DNA from: Muribaculaceae bacterium | GTDB lineage: Bacteria; Bacteroidota; Bacteroidia; Bacteroidales; Muribaculaceae | Direction of reading: 5' to 3' | Assembly (NCBI GenBank): GCA_017548365.1 | Contig: JAFZAC010000016.1 | Coordinates: 248,001 to 312,000, forward strand | DNA length: 64,000 bases | In this document: one piece after another, positions 32,987-41,297 of the stretch | How the letters are laid out: the number at the start of each line of letters is the position of its first letter | Position numbering within the stretch: position 1 is the first letter of the stretch | The notes under the pieces: generated by a model | The model's database searches: none | Told to the model about the DNA's origin: nothing | The model's input: only the letters and a program-made list of their open reading frames with translations | Made by a program: the position numbers and the translations under genes

Positions 32987-35620
32987 ATGCTTAAGTGTAG
33001 TAAAATAGTTGTTTTTCTCAAGTTGTGGCTCATGTTTACAGTAGCCTCAACTATGCTTTCTTGCGACTCGTTGAGCATGCGCAATGACATCATCGCCCAG
33101 AACGAAAGCTACACTGTAACAGCCGACAGTGTTACCATGGGCGAATTCACTGCCTATGCCACTAGCGACAGGAGCATTGAAACAAATTACAAATCGGCAT
33201 CTATCGATTCTATTCCCAATGTACTTAAGTTCAGGCTATCCATAGGCTCTCGTGACATCGAGCTAAAACCAGCACAATTTCACTATATCGACCTGGACAA
33301 AGTAGCCGACAGTCTTGAAGTGAAAGCTTTCACCGCCGACTCAACTAAACTCGCGTCAACCCACCAGTGCCCTATCCCCAGTGATTTGAGCCTGAAAATT
33401 GACATGAGCGATGTAACCCGCGCATTGAAAGATAAGGACTACTTTGTAACCCCCACTCACGACACCATCTACTCTCAGGACTTCAATGAGGCATTGATAG
33501 AGATGCACATCAAAGTTGACAATCCAGCCCTGTCGTTCAAGACAAGAATCAGCGATGAATGGATAGACGACAACACCTGCGACGTGAAACTCGACCTGAA
33601 ATCAATCCTGTCACATCAGTCACGCAACTACAACAATTGGTCGCTGGAAGATGAGAGCCTTCTCAACGGCATGCCTATTTACACGTCAAAACAACCCATT
33701 CTCAACGCACTTTACACAATGTCGCTAGAGCATATTCTGTCGCAGGATGCCAATCAGTATTCATCATTAATTGCTGGTGAGTGTTATTCCATATCTTTGT
33801 CGCTAGCCTATCTGCAGCCCAAAGAGTCGATGGAGCGACTCAAGGCCATGGTAGTAGACAGTATCATAAGTACCGAATATGGCAACCGAAGCTATGCATC
33901 GCTCACCAACGACATGATGTGGGCACAAGCTGCTTGGAGCGTGTATTGCTCTACAGGCGACAAAGGGTGGTTGAAGTATAGCTACGAGGTAATCACCAAG
34001 AGCCTCAACCAGATTAAAGACCTCAACACCAGCTCTAAGACAAGCCTATATAATGCGATGTGCCCCTATATATCAAGCTATACATCACAATACTATCCCT
34101 CGTGGATGTCACCTAGCGATGCTTATGAGACAATCCCTCTGGTGGGCAACATCATCATGGAGCACACCTATAGGCTACTGGGGCAGATTGCCGATGAATT
34201 TGAGGTGAACATTGATTACGACACACAAGCCGACCGCATAAAGGACGCCATCAACCACCGCCTTTGGAATGAATCGAAGGAAAACTACACACAATACATG
34301 TATGGTGGCGTTACGCCTATCATGTCGCCTTGCGTTGACAATATGGGCCAGGCGCTAAGCGTGTTGTGGGACATTGCCGATGACAACCGTGCCGAAGGAC
34401 TCATCAAGGAAACACCCATCACTAATTACGGTGTGCCTCTTATCTATCCCAATCGCACCAACACCGGCACTGGATTGAACAACACTGTCATCCCCATGGT
34501 TCAAGCTATTTGGAACTTGGCAGCTGCCAAGACTGGTAACATGAGTATGCTGAGACGCGGATTGGGAGCGCTCATTTTCCAGCAAGCTATGGCGGCTTCG
34601 TGCGCAACAAGCTGCAATGCCACCACCGGCGCATTGTTGACAGGAAACAACCCACGCGGTAATGCCGCAGGAAACATTGCCATGGTATTAAGGGTTATCG
34701 CTGGTCTCAACTATCTCCCCAACGGCATTGAGTTCAACCCCAAAGTACCCGTGTGCTTTGAGGGCACTAAGACCATAAAAGGCCTAGTTTATCGCAATGC
34801 CATCCTCAACATCACAATTAAGGGCACCGGCAATGATTGGAGCAAGATAACCCTCGATGGCAAGGAACTAGACTACAACTTCATCGATGGTTCACTGAAA
34901 GGAGAGCACAATATTGTCATAACAATGAACGACAACTATGCCGGCTCAGGAAAAATAACACAAGCCCAGAAAATGACGATACTACCCGAAGAGCCACAGT
35001 GGATGTGGGAAGGAAACTATGGAACCAACTATAGCTATTCCAACACACTTGGATACAAGATCCTGATAAACGGAGATCCCACCTATGCCATGAACGATTC
35101 GGTATTGGGAATTCGCGACACTGTCTCTTATAGGAATTACAGCCTCGTAGCTATCAACAAATATGGTCAGAGCTACATGTCTAAACCATACTACATAACC
35201 TTGAGCGCAATATGCTATAAATTCAGCAAGACGGCTTCACAGCTATCAATTGAAATGCCTAAATCCTTTAAACATCAGCTTCTCGAAGTGAGTGACGACT
35301 CAACATGGATATCGGCACCTGTGCACACCCAGGAGGCTGGAGAATATATCCTCGATGTATTTTACTCTAATGGAAATGGCACACCATCGTTTTGGTCACC
35401 ATGCGACATGCTTCAAATATGGGCCAACAGCCACAACCAAGGAGTGGTTGTGGTTCCACCTCTAGGAATGAATCAATGGTGCGCAATGCAATACAGCAGC
35501 CATTTGAAAGTGAACTTGCTCAAAGGAGACAACACCATTAAACTGCGCCGCATCCGCCCAAGTGCCACTATTGACGAAGAAATCATTCTTCTTGACCACA
35601 TGAGGCTCATAAAACTCTAG
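32987..35620 (+). CDS. lipoprotein with six-hairpin-glycosidase-like core
   Basis: 877 residues from ATG 32987; an in-frame ATG at 32966 lies upstream of the -7 box. The signal peptide ends in the lipobox MLSC (FTVASTMLSCDSLS). The middle (about 270-620) is alpha-helical with repeated aromatic-rich motifs (SLTNDMMWAQAAWSVYCSTGD, DNMGQALSVLWDIAD, NNTVIPMVQAIWNLAAAKTG), like the (alpha/alpha)6 barrels of MGH-type or debranching-type glycosidases. The last 250 residues form beta sandwiches. Specific family and substrate are not clear. Probably a cell-surface or periplasmic glycan hydrolase; monocistronic with its own terminator. Confidence 0.6.
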   Translation: MLKCSKIVVFLKLWLMFTVASTMLSCDSLSMRNDIIAQNESYTVTADSVTMGEFTAYATSDRSIETNYKSASIDSIPNVLKFRLSIGSRDIELKPAQFHYIDLDKVADSLEVKAFTADSTKLASTHQCPIPSDLSLKIDMSDVTRALKDKDYFVTPTHDTIYSQDFNEALIEMHIKVDNPALSFKTRISDEWIDDNTCDVKLDLKSILSHQSRNYNNWSLEDESLLNGMPIYTSKQPILNALYTMSLEHILSQDANQYSSLIAGECYSISLSLAYLQPKESMERLKAMVVDSIISTEYGNRSYASLTNDMMWAQAAWSVYCSTGDKGWLKYSYEVITKSLNQIKDLNTSSKTSLYNAMCPYISSYTSQYYPSWMSPSDAYETIPLVGNIIMEHTYRLLGQIADEFEVNIDYDTQADRIKDAINHRLWNESKENYTQYMYGGVTPIMSPCVDNMGQALSVLWDIADDNRAEGLIKETPITNYGVPLIYPNRTNTGTGLNNTVIPMVQAIWNLAAAKTGNMSMLRRGLGALIFQQAMAASCATSCNATTGALLTGNNPRGNAAGNIAMVLRVIAGLNYLPNGIEFNPKVPVCFEGTKTIKGLVYRNAILNITIKGTGNDWSKITLDGKELDYNFIDGSLKGEHNIVITMNDNYAGSGKITQAQKMTILPEEPQWMWEGNYGTNYSYSNTLGYKILINGDPTYAMNDSVLGIRDTVSYRNYSLVAINKYGQSYMSKPYYITLSAICYKFSKTASQLSIEMPKSFKHQLLEVSDDSTWISAPVHTQEAGEYILDVFYSNGNGTPSFWSPCDMLQIWANSHNQGVVVVPPLGMNQWCAMQYSSHLKVNLLKGDNTIKLRRIRPSATIDEEIILLDHMRLIKL

Positions 35621-35642
35621 CAGTCAAGAATTAGTACAAAAG

Positions 35643-35688
35643 AATCCCCCATTGGCTCACGCAATCAATAGGGGATTAATATTTTTTT
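35643..35688 (+). terminator. intrinsic terminator
   Basis: AATCCCC-C-ATTG paired with CAAT-A-GGGGATT, then ATATTTTTTT, 22 bases after the stop at 35620. Confidence 0.78.
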
Positions 35689-35700
35689 GTGGAATAAACT

Positions 35701-36372
35701 TTAGTTTTCCATATTGGTGGTGTCGCCTTCAGCCTTACGCGCTTCGGCCTCCTTGTCGATTTGAGCCTTTGCCGACCTCAACTTGTTGCGAAGTTTTTCA
35801 AACATGTTGCGGTCGATAGTAACACATGATTCAAAATTCTTATCATAGAGGTTGATGGGCTGCGTAGTACCAGCAATGATTTTCTCAAACGCCTCGTAAC
35901 TAATTCTCTTGTCTATTAAATCCTGCGCAGCTTCGCGCGCCTTGCTATCTTCAATCTTATACAAGACAAAATTAGGAGTGTTGTCTTTAGACAATCCTTC
36001 GTATGGCGGTTCCTGCCCCATTCCATCGAGGGTATTGACATCATCTCCTGTGGTAATCACCGAGCCACGGCCATTGCTGTCGTCGGGGGGCACTGCAGTG
36101 CCCTCATCACCCTCGCATGCTTCGGAGTTTCCTTCATTCTCCTTGATGAAACGATAAGTTTTCTCAAATTCTGAGAATATGGGATAGAAACGTGCCTCAG
36201 AAAATTTTTCAAAGGCTTTATTATAGGCGTTGTTATCATCCTCTGCATCGATGAAGCTCACTTTAGGCTCGTCGCCCAATTTGTCAACGTAGATATACAT
36301 GGGGCCTTTCTTACAGCCAGTCACTGCCATCGCAACCAACAAGGCCATGAGTAGAAGATTGTATTTTTTCAT
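35701..36372 (-). CDS. small lipoprotein, uncharacterised
   Basis: 223 residues from ATG 36372 (an upstream in-frame ATG at 36381 gives a poorer signal peptide). Lipobox VTGC (AMAVTGCKKG). The mature protein is acidic, helical in its last third (MFEKLRNKLRSAKAQIDKEAEARK) and has a low-complexity Asp/Gly/Pro middle. No family recognised. It has a promoter with TATCTTTG and probably stands alone. Confidence 0.65.
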   Translation of the reverse strand: MKKYNLLLMALLVAMAVTGCKKGPMYIYVDKLGDEPKVSFIDAEDDNNAYNKAFEKFSEARFYPIFSEFEKTYRFIKENEGNSEACEGDEGTAVPPDDSNGRGSVITTGDDVNTLDGMGQEPPYEGLSKDNTPNFVLYKIEDSKAREAAQDLIDKRISYEAFEKIIAGTTQPINLYDKNFESCVTIDRNMFEKLRNKLRSAKAQIDKEAEARKAEGDTTNMEN

Positions 36373-36402
36373 AAAAATCATGTCATTAAAATATTAAACA
36401 TG

Positions 36403-36432
36403 CAAAGATATGAACTTTTTTCTTTTTTCAAA
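36403..36432 (-). promoter_or_regulatory. promoter of the lipoprotein gene at 35701
   Basis: TTTG (36432-36429), 18 bases, TATCTTTG (36410-36403) on the minus strand. Confidence 0.6.
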
Positions 36433-36479
36433 AATCAAAGCAGTATATAATTGTGAAACAACGATAAAAAAAGACAAAA

Positions 36480-37115
36480 TCATCGACCGTTTGTCACTTT
36501 TTTAAGGTATTCGGGGCGTAATTCGTTGACATATCGCTCTAAAATAATGCGCGAAGAGAGAGTGCCACGGTTAATCGCTTCCAAGGTGATTCGTTCAAGT
36601 GAATCGGCAAGGAGGCTATCTTGTGCCAAGAACTTATGCTCTATACTCATGGATATAAGCGAATCGGATGTCACAGTATTGCGGTAACGTTCAAAATTGA
36701 CACGCCTAGCCGCAAGCAGTGCAGCACGCTGCTTGAGAAAACCGAAATACTCATGATTGTTATCGCCACCTGTCACAGTCACCGAGCGAGGAGTGATGTT
36801 GACCGAAGTTTCTCCTTGTTCAAGGACAAAATAGAAAGGAGTACTATCGTTGCTGAACTTGAGATATGCAACACAAGGCTTCTCAATTTGACCTTCAAAG
36901 AGATAAGCACCTGAAGCACTGTCAACAGCTACGGTTGCCATCTTATACACTCTGTTGTAGTCATCTTCAAGCAAGAATAGCAACACGCTGTCGGGAGCTA
37001 TAGTCTTGTCGATGGAGCATGTGAGCTTATAGGGTGAGTCGTTGAGACTCTCTACGCAACTTGAAACCATGCCAAGCACCACACAAACCAAAACCAGTCG
37101 AATTAAATATTTCAT
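36480..37115 (-). CDS. DUF4369-like lipoprotein
   Basis: 211 residues from ATG 37115 (an in-frame TTG at 37142 is less likely). Signal peptide ending in the lipobox VSSC (GMVSSCVESL). Residues about 25-120 follow the DUF4369 pattern, the beta-sandwich that normally precedes a thioredoxin domain in Bacteroidetes AhpC/TSA-type lipoproteins (SVLLFLLEDDYNRVYKMATV ... FEGQIEKPCVAYLKF ... FYFVLEQGETSVNI). Here the thioredoxin part is missing and a helical C-terminus of about 80 residues follows. It lies 35 bases after the mscS stop. Confidence 0.65.
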   Translation of the reverse strand: MKYLIRLVLVCVVLGMVSSCVESLNDSPYKLTCSIDKTIAPDSVLLFLLEDDYNRVYKMATVAVDSASGAYLFEGQIEKPCVAYLKFSNDSTPFYFVLEQGETSVNITPRSVTVTGGDNNHEYFGFLKQRAALLAARRVNFERYRNTVTSDSLISMSIEHKFLAQDSLLADSLERITLEAINRGTLSSRIILERYVNELRPEYLKKVTNGR

Positions 37116-37150
37116 TATAGATTCGATAAATTGTATTGACAAAAAATTTA

Positions 37151-38287
37151 CTACTTGTCCAAGTGCACATCCATTTGCGGGAATGGGAAGCGAAGTCCAT
37201 TGAGAGGCAACTGCTTGTAGATTGCCTCATTGACTGTATAAAATGCCGGCCAGTAATCGGCATGTTTCACCCAAGCTCTCACAACCAGAGTCACAGAGCT
37301 GTCGTCAAGGCTCTCGACCGAGACGCTGGGCGTGTAATCCACCTTGGGCATCTTGTCGTCAAGCAACTGGCGCTTTTCTTCTCTCCACTCGGCAGCTTTT
37401 TCCTGCAGCTCCTTGTGTCGTTGCATCCAACGGTTGAACCACGAACCTTTCTTTCCCTCACTTGTTGTGGAAGAAGTCTCAGCATGTGCATTAGAGATAA
37501 TGTGGTCTTTCTCGGTACCAGGTTTGAGAAGCATCTCGTTACCATCTATTATCTTCAAAATCACCTCTCTTGCCTTGTCAACATCGTCACCGTAACTTAT
37601 TCCCACTCGCCATTCCAATCGACGAGCATGTTCTTTAGAATAATTATTTATAGTACCCGTCGAAAGGCCTCCGTTGGGGATGATTATCGACTCATTGTTA
37701 TAGGTGGTGATGACTGTGTGGAAAATCTGAATCTCCTTCACTATACCCTTGTGAGTCTCAAACTCAATGTAGTCGCCCACACGATAGGGTTTCAAGAGCA
37801 AAATAAGGACGCCGCCAGCAAAGTTCTGCAAAGTCCCGCTTAATGCCATACCAATTGCAATACCAGCCGAGGCTAAGATGGCAATGAAAGAACCGGTCTC
37901 AATGCCCATGATACTGATGACAATGATGGCCAGTACAAAGAAGAATGTGATCTTGAACAAGCTCAGCAGGAAAGTGGTAAGAGAACGGTCAACATCACGG
38001 CTCACCATGACAGACCGCAGCAAGTTGTGAGTCTTAACTATCAAGAACCTTCCCACAACAAACACGAGCACTGCAAACAAAACGCGCAAAGCTATTGACA
38101 CTCCCGTAGTGGCGAGCTGAGCAATGACCTCGTTCCAATCAAAGTTCTTAATTCCTTCATGTATCTTCTCGGGTGTGGCGTTTGCCAATGAATCAGGAAG
38201 CGACGAGAATTTTTTCGCCACATTCTTGAGCTGAGCAGTATCGGCAACCGCCAGTTGAGCTTGTAAAAGTATCGATGATAAGTTCAT
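37151..38287 (-). CDS. small-conductance mechanosensitive channel (MscS family)
   Basis: 378 residues from ATG 38287; a longer frame to 38413 lies across the -7 box (38316-38309). Three transmembrane helices, the last being the pore helix ASAGIAIGMALSGTLQNFAGGVLILLL-like, then the MscS beta domain (PYRVGDYIEFETHKGIVKEI, IIIPNGGLSTGTINNYS). The channel releases solutes on hypo-osmotic shock. Compared with typical MscS, the C-terminal alpha/beta domain carries a charged insert of about 60 residues (SSTTSEGKKGSWFNRWMQRH and a following coiled-coil-like stretch). Confidence 0.9.
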   Translation of the reverse strand: MNLSSILLQAQLAVADTAQLKNVAKKFSSLPDSLANATPEKIHEGIKNFDWNEVIAQLATTGVSIALRVLFAVLVFVVGRFLIVKTHNLLRSVMVSRDVDRSLTTFLLSLFKITFFFVLAIIVISIMGIETGSFIAILASAGIAIGMALSGTLQNFAGGVLILLLKPYRVGDYIEFETHKGIVKEIQIFHTVITTYNNESIIIPNGGLSTGTINNYSKEHARRLEWRVGISYGDDVDKAREVILKIIDGNEMLLKPGTEKDHIISNAHAETSSTTSEGKKGSWFNRWMQRHKELQEKAAEWREEKRQLLDDKMPKVDYTPSVSVESLDDSSVTLVVRAWVKHADYWPAFYTVNEAIYKQLPLNGLRFPFPQMDVHLDK

Positions 38288-38308
38288 AAATCTTGAATAT
38301 TTAAGCCA

Positions 38309-38316
38309 CAAATTTA
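38309..38316 (-). promoter_or_regulatory. -7 box of the mscS-type gene
   Basis: TAAATTTG on the minus strand, 22 bases before the chosen ATG; no clear -33 element. Confidence 0.5.
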
Positions 38317-38380
38317 CTATTTTCCTGACAACTGACGAACAAAGAAGGCAAAATTTATCTAAAAATATTAAAACCGTGCC

Positions 38381-38409
38381 TTGAATCTTGCCATTGAATG
38401 CTAACTTTG
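38381..38409 (+). promoter_or_regulatory. promoter of the TPR gene
   Basis: TTG (38381-38383), 18 bases, TAACTTTG (38402-38409); the ATG at 38430 is 21 bases downstream. Confidence 0.6.
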
Positions 38410-38429
38410 CCACATCAATTTATCTTAAC

Positions 38430-39353
38430 ATGAAACGCATTCTACACATAATATTAATGCTCGCCTTTGCTTTGGGTGCTGGAGCTCAAGCAATACAGTC
38501 TATCAACGAGCAGAACATGAAGTTTGAAAAAGGAGTCAAGCCCGACCCCATCAGAGTGAAACCTACTGTCGACTATTCTATTCCGGTTGACACCAATACC
38601 GCTTACTATGCTTTTGTCGATTCGGCACAATACTGCATCAAAAACAATGAATGGGAAAAGGCCGAACATTTCTTCCTCGAAGCCATCAAGTGCGAGCCAT
38701 CAAACCCAAACAACACGCTGCTCCTCTCAAACATGGCAACCATCCAGCGACGACAGGGACGGCTAGAGGAGGCAATCAAGAACTACACTCTCGCCATCAA
38801 CATCACGCCCAATGCTGTCACGCTGTTACATAACCGCGCTGCGGCCTATATTGTCATCGACAGCATTGCGCTAGCACAAGCCGACTATGAACGCATCATG
38901 ATGCTCGACGAGAGCGATGTAGAGTCGCGCTACACACACGGCATGCTGGCGCTTGAGATGGGCAACACAAAAACTGCTGAAAAAGATTTTGAGGACATTC
39001 TGCGAATAAACCCAAACTCGGGTATGGCTAAGCAAGGACAAGGCTATCTGAACAAGCATGCTGGGAACTATGCTAAAGCTATAGAGTGCTTCGGCGAAGT
39101 CATAAAAGTAAAACCAACCTCCACCCTACTTGCCAATCGTGCCGACTGCTACCTTGCCACAAAGCAGCTCAATGAAGCTTCACTTGATATTTCCAATGCA
39201 CTTGAGCTAGACCCCGACGACCCTTATATCTACATCTTGCGAGCAAAGCTCAACAAACTGCGCTACAACCACGACGACATGGAGCGAGACATCAAGCTCG
39301 CAGTAGCCCACGGCATCCCCGAAGATGAAGCCAAGGCCCTCTTGGGAGAATAA
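38430..39353 (+). CDS. periplasmic TPR-repeat protein
   Basis: 307 residues from ATG 38430 (an upstream ATG at 38388 lies before the promoter). Signal peptide MKRILHIILMLAFALGAGAQ. About six tetratricopeptide repeats follow (for example NEWEKAEHFFLEAIKCEPSN, GRLEEAIKNYTLAINITPNA, GNYAKAIECFGEVIKVKPTS). TPR proteins in the periplasm act as protein-binding scaffolds; the partner is unknown. It precedes the HU-fold/SPOR gene by 90 bases but that gene has its own promoter. Confidence 0.85.
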   Translation: MKRILHIILMLAFALGAGAQAIQSINEQNMKFEKGVKPDPIRVKPTVDYSIPVDTNTAYYAFVDSAQYCIKNNEWEKAEHFFLEAIKCEPSNPNNTLLLSNMATIQRRQGRLEEAIKNYTLAINITPNAVTLLHNRAAAYIVIDSIALAQADYERIMMLDESDVESRYTHGMLALEMGNTKTAEKDFEDILRINPNSGMAKQGQGYLNKHAGNYAKAIECFGEVIKVKPTSTLLANRADCYLATKQLNEASLDISNALELDPDDPYIYILRAKLNKLRYNHDDMERDIKLAVAHGIPEDEAKALLGE

Positions 39354-39408
39354 TCGCCTTGTGTTTCAGATAAAAAGAAAAATGTGTTATAAAATTAGCC
39401 CACAATTG

Positions 39409-39439
39409 TTGCGCGGGTGAAGGGAAAATTGTACCTTTG
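39409..39439 (+). promoter_or_regulatory. promoter of the HU-fold/SPOR gene
   Basis: TTG (39409-39411), 20 bases, TACCTTTG (39432-39439), directly in front of tandem ATGs at 39441 and 39444. Confidence 0.72.
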
Positions 39440-39443
39440 CATG

Positions 39444-40394
39444 ATGATTTCGCTTATTCAACACATAGAATACCTGATGATGTATCACGATTGCGTGGTG
39501 GTCCCTGGATGGGGAGCACTGATAGCAAACTATAGGTCATCGGAGGTTAATGGCAACACCATTGAGCACCCCAAGCGAATAATCAGCTTCAACTCTAGCA
39601 TCACACATAACGACGGAATGATTGCAAATTCGCTCTCACGTCGTCATGCAATGACTTATGACCAAGCGTGCGAGCTCATTTCGAATAATGTGCGCGCCTT
39701 CCGCCAGCAACTGGCATCGGGAACGGAAGTTGCTTTTGGCCATGTGGGTTATTTCAAACTGACTGCCGATAACAAGCTTGACTTCATGCCTATGAATGCT
39801 GGTATTGCGCTTAACGAATTCTTCGGCTTGAGCCCAATCAACATCAATCCTCAGGAGCAAAGAGACGACGCGGCAGCAATTATTACGCCTCAACTGATAA
39901 CCTGGCGTGACCGCATCAAGGTGGCGGCATCGGCTGCAGCAATCTTAGCCTTGGGCTTCCTGTTCTCGACACCTGCCATCTTTAACGCATCGACCCAAAC
40001 TGCCAGTCTCAATGTTATGGAGCTGAGAACCCAGCCTTCACATAATATTGACGTAAAGCCTGTCTCAAAAGCCACCAGCAACGATATGAAGTTTGCTGTT
40101 GTTGACGAGAATAAGGCACAAGAAGAAAAAGCTGCTTTTGAATCGCCATTCAATGATGGCATGCCATGCAACGGTAAGTACTCACTTGTCATAAACACTT
40201 GCCACAACTCTCAACGTGCCGAGCAGATGATAGATTATTATGCCAAACATGGCATAAAGGCTATCGTGGTCACCCGTGGAGAATACCATGACATCGTTGT
40301 AGCTCAGAGCGACAGCAAGCAAGAGCTCAAAGAAGTCAAGCAGTTGCTTCCCAAGCGCTACAGAAAAGCCTGGGTAAGCAAGCAAAAATCATAG
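39444..40394 (+). CDS. HU-CCDC81-like and SPOR-domain membrane protein
   Basis: 316 residues. Residues 1-60 and 65-125 look like the two bacterial HU-CCDC81-type domains (YHDCVVVPGWGALIANY, then YDQACELISNNVRAFRQQL ... VAFGHVGYFKL). One membrane helix follows (about 160-180, VAASAAAILALGFLFSTP), then a linker and a C-terminal SPOR domain of about 75 residues (YSLVINTCHNSQRAEQMIDY). SPOR domains bind denuded glycan strands at the division septum. The topology puts an HU-type fold in the cytoplasm and SPOR in the periplasm. The -7 box ends 4 bases before ATG 39444, so the mRNA is probably leaderless. Confidence 0.75.
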   Translation: MISLIQHIEYLMMYHDCVVVPGWGALIANYRSSEVNGNTIEHPKRIISFNSSITHNDGMIANSLSRRHAMTYDQACELISNNVRAFRQQLASGTEVAFGHVGYFKLTADNKLDFMPMNAGIALNEFFGLSPININPQEQRDDAAAIITPQLITWRDRIKVAASAAAILALGFLFSTPAIFNASTQTASLNVMELRTQPSHNIDVKPVSKATSNDMKFAVVDENKAQEEKAAFESPFNDGMPCNGKYSLVINTCHNSQRAEQMIDYYAKHGIKAIVVTRGEYHDIVVAQSDSKQELKEVKQLLPKRYRKAWVSKQKS

Positions 40395-40422
40395 CGAAAC
40401 CTAAAAAAATCAGACATAAAGC

Positions 40423-40457
40423 AGGTGGCACTTGAACAGCTAGTTCTCGTGCCACCT
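40423..40457. terminator. hairpin between convergent genes
   Basis: AGGTGGCAC, 17-base loop, GTGCCACCT; on the minus strand a T-rich stretch follows (CTGATTTTTTTAGG at about 40403-40416). It lies between the HU/SPOR gene and the His-rich lipoprotein gene. Confidence 0.65.
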
Positions 40458-40493
40458 AATCAATCAATATATAAACATCGCAAACATTAATCA

Positions 40494-40685
40494 TTAGTGA
40501 TGATGTCCACCTGGATGATGTCCGGGGTGAGGATGATGTGGAGGTGGCGGCGGGCCAGGACGTCCACGATAGGGATAGTCGTAGTAATAACCATCGTCAT
40601 ACCAATATGGACTGCATGAAGTCACTGCTACCGATGCCACAATCGAGAGCAATAAAGCCAGCAGTAGTGTCTTTCTCTTTTTCAT
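40494..40685 (-). CDS. His/Pro/Gly/Tyr-rich mini-lipoprotein
   Basis: 63 residues. Signal peptide MKKRKTLLLALLLSIVASVA ending in the lipobox VTSC (Cys24). The mature 40 residues are a Tyr-rich part (YWYDDGYYYDYPY) and a tail of Pro, Gly and nine His residues closing with HHPGGHHH. Such tails can bind Ni, Zn or Cu ions. A -7 box (40741-40734) and a terminator-like hairpin frame the gene. Short gene length makes it easy to miss. Metal binding is inference from composition. Confidence 0.72.
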   Translation of the reverse strand: MKKRKTLLLALLLSIVASVAVTSCSPYWYDDGYYYDYPYRGRPGPPPPPHHPHPGHHPGGHHH

Positions 40686-40733
40686 TTCTTTACGATTTTA
40701 GTGTTTGTAAATCTTATTCTTTGCCTTTTTTGA

Positions 40734-40741
40734 CAAAAATA
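40734..40741 (-). promoter_or_regulatory. -7 box of the His-rich lipoprotein gene
   Basis: TATTTTTG on the minus strand, 48 bases before the ATG; TTTG (40760-40757) lies upstream at a short 15-base spacing. Confidence 0.45.
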
Positions 40742-40821
40742 GAACACAAAAGTTTACAAACACTGCATATAAAGAAAGAGATAATAGACAAATAAGACTT
40801 TTTTATCGATAAATGGGAAGC

Positions 40822-41256
40822 TTAACTGCTTATTCTACGCCTTACTTCAATCACAAACTTGCGCAATTCATCTTCACCAGAGAATGCCGTGAGGGGTATT
40901 GCCAAGATAGTGTATTTGTTTTTCTTGAAGCGCAATATCAGGCAATTGTTGAATGCTGTGGTGGAGTCGATTTCGTTCCAAGCAATAACGTGCTCACGCA
41001 TCTTTTCGCTCGTAAAATCCAGCCGTAGACCCTCCTCGGTGATTGTGGCAGTCTTCTCAAGTATCGACCACCTGGACTCCTGTGTTAGTGCATAATAATA
41101 TAGAATAGGCATCGATATCATCACCATTGCCATTGCCACAATGAGAGCGACAAAGGCAAATCGATTATCAACCGTAATCAACGCCAGGCACACGACAACA
41201 GGCAACAGCAACAGCCACCAACGCCGGGCAAAGAATAACCTATAAAGTATTGACAT
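40822..41256 (-). CDS. two-helix membrane protein with YcxB-like domain
   Basis: 144 residues from ATG 41256; an in-frame TTG at 41301 that overlaps the previous stop is an alternative. Two adjacent membrane helices (about residues 12-50), then a cytoplasmic beta-rich part (ILEKTATITEEGLRLDF ... IAWNEIDSTTAFNNCLILRF) that follows the YcxB-like C-terminal pattern. Function unknown. It probably shares a transcript with the Ntn hydrolase gene upstream. Confidence 0.62.
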   Translation of the reverse strand: MSILYRLFFARRWWLLLLPVVVCLALITVDNRFAFVALIVAMAMVMISMPILYYYALTQESRWSILEKTATITEEGLRLDFTSEKMREHVIAWNEIDSTTAFNNCLILRFKKNKYTILAIPLTAFSGEDELRKFVIEVRRRISS

Positions 41257-41297
41257 ATAGGTGCCCGAGGATATTGAACATTCCTTGATTACCACAC

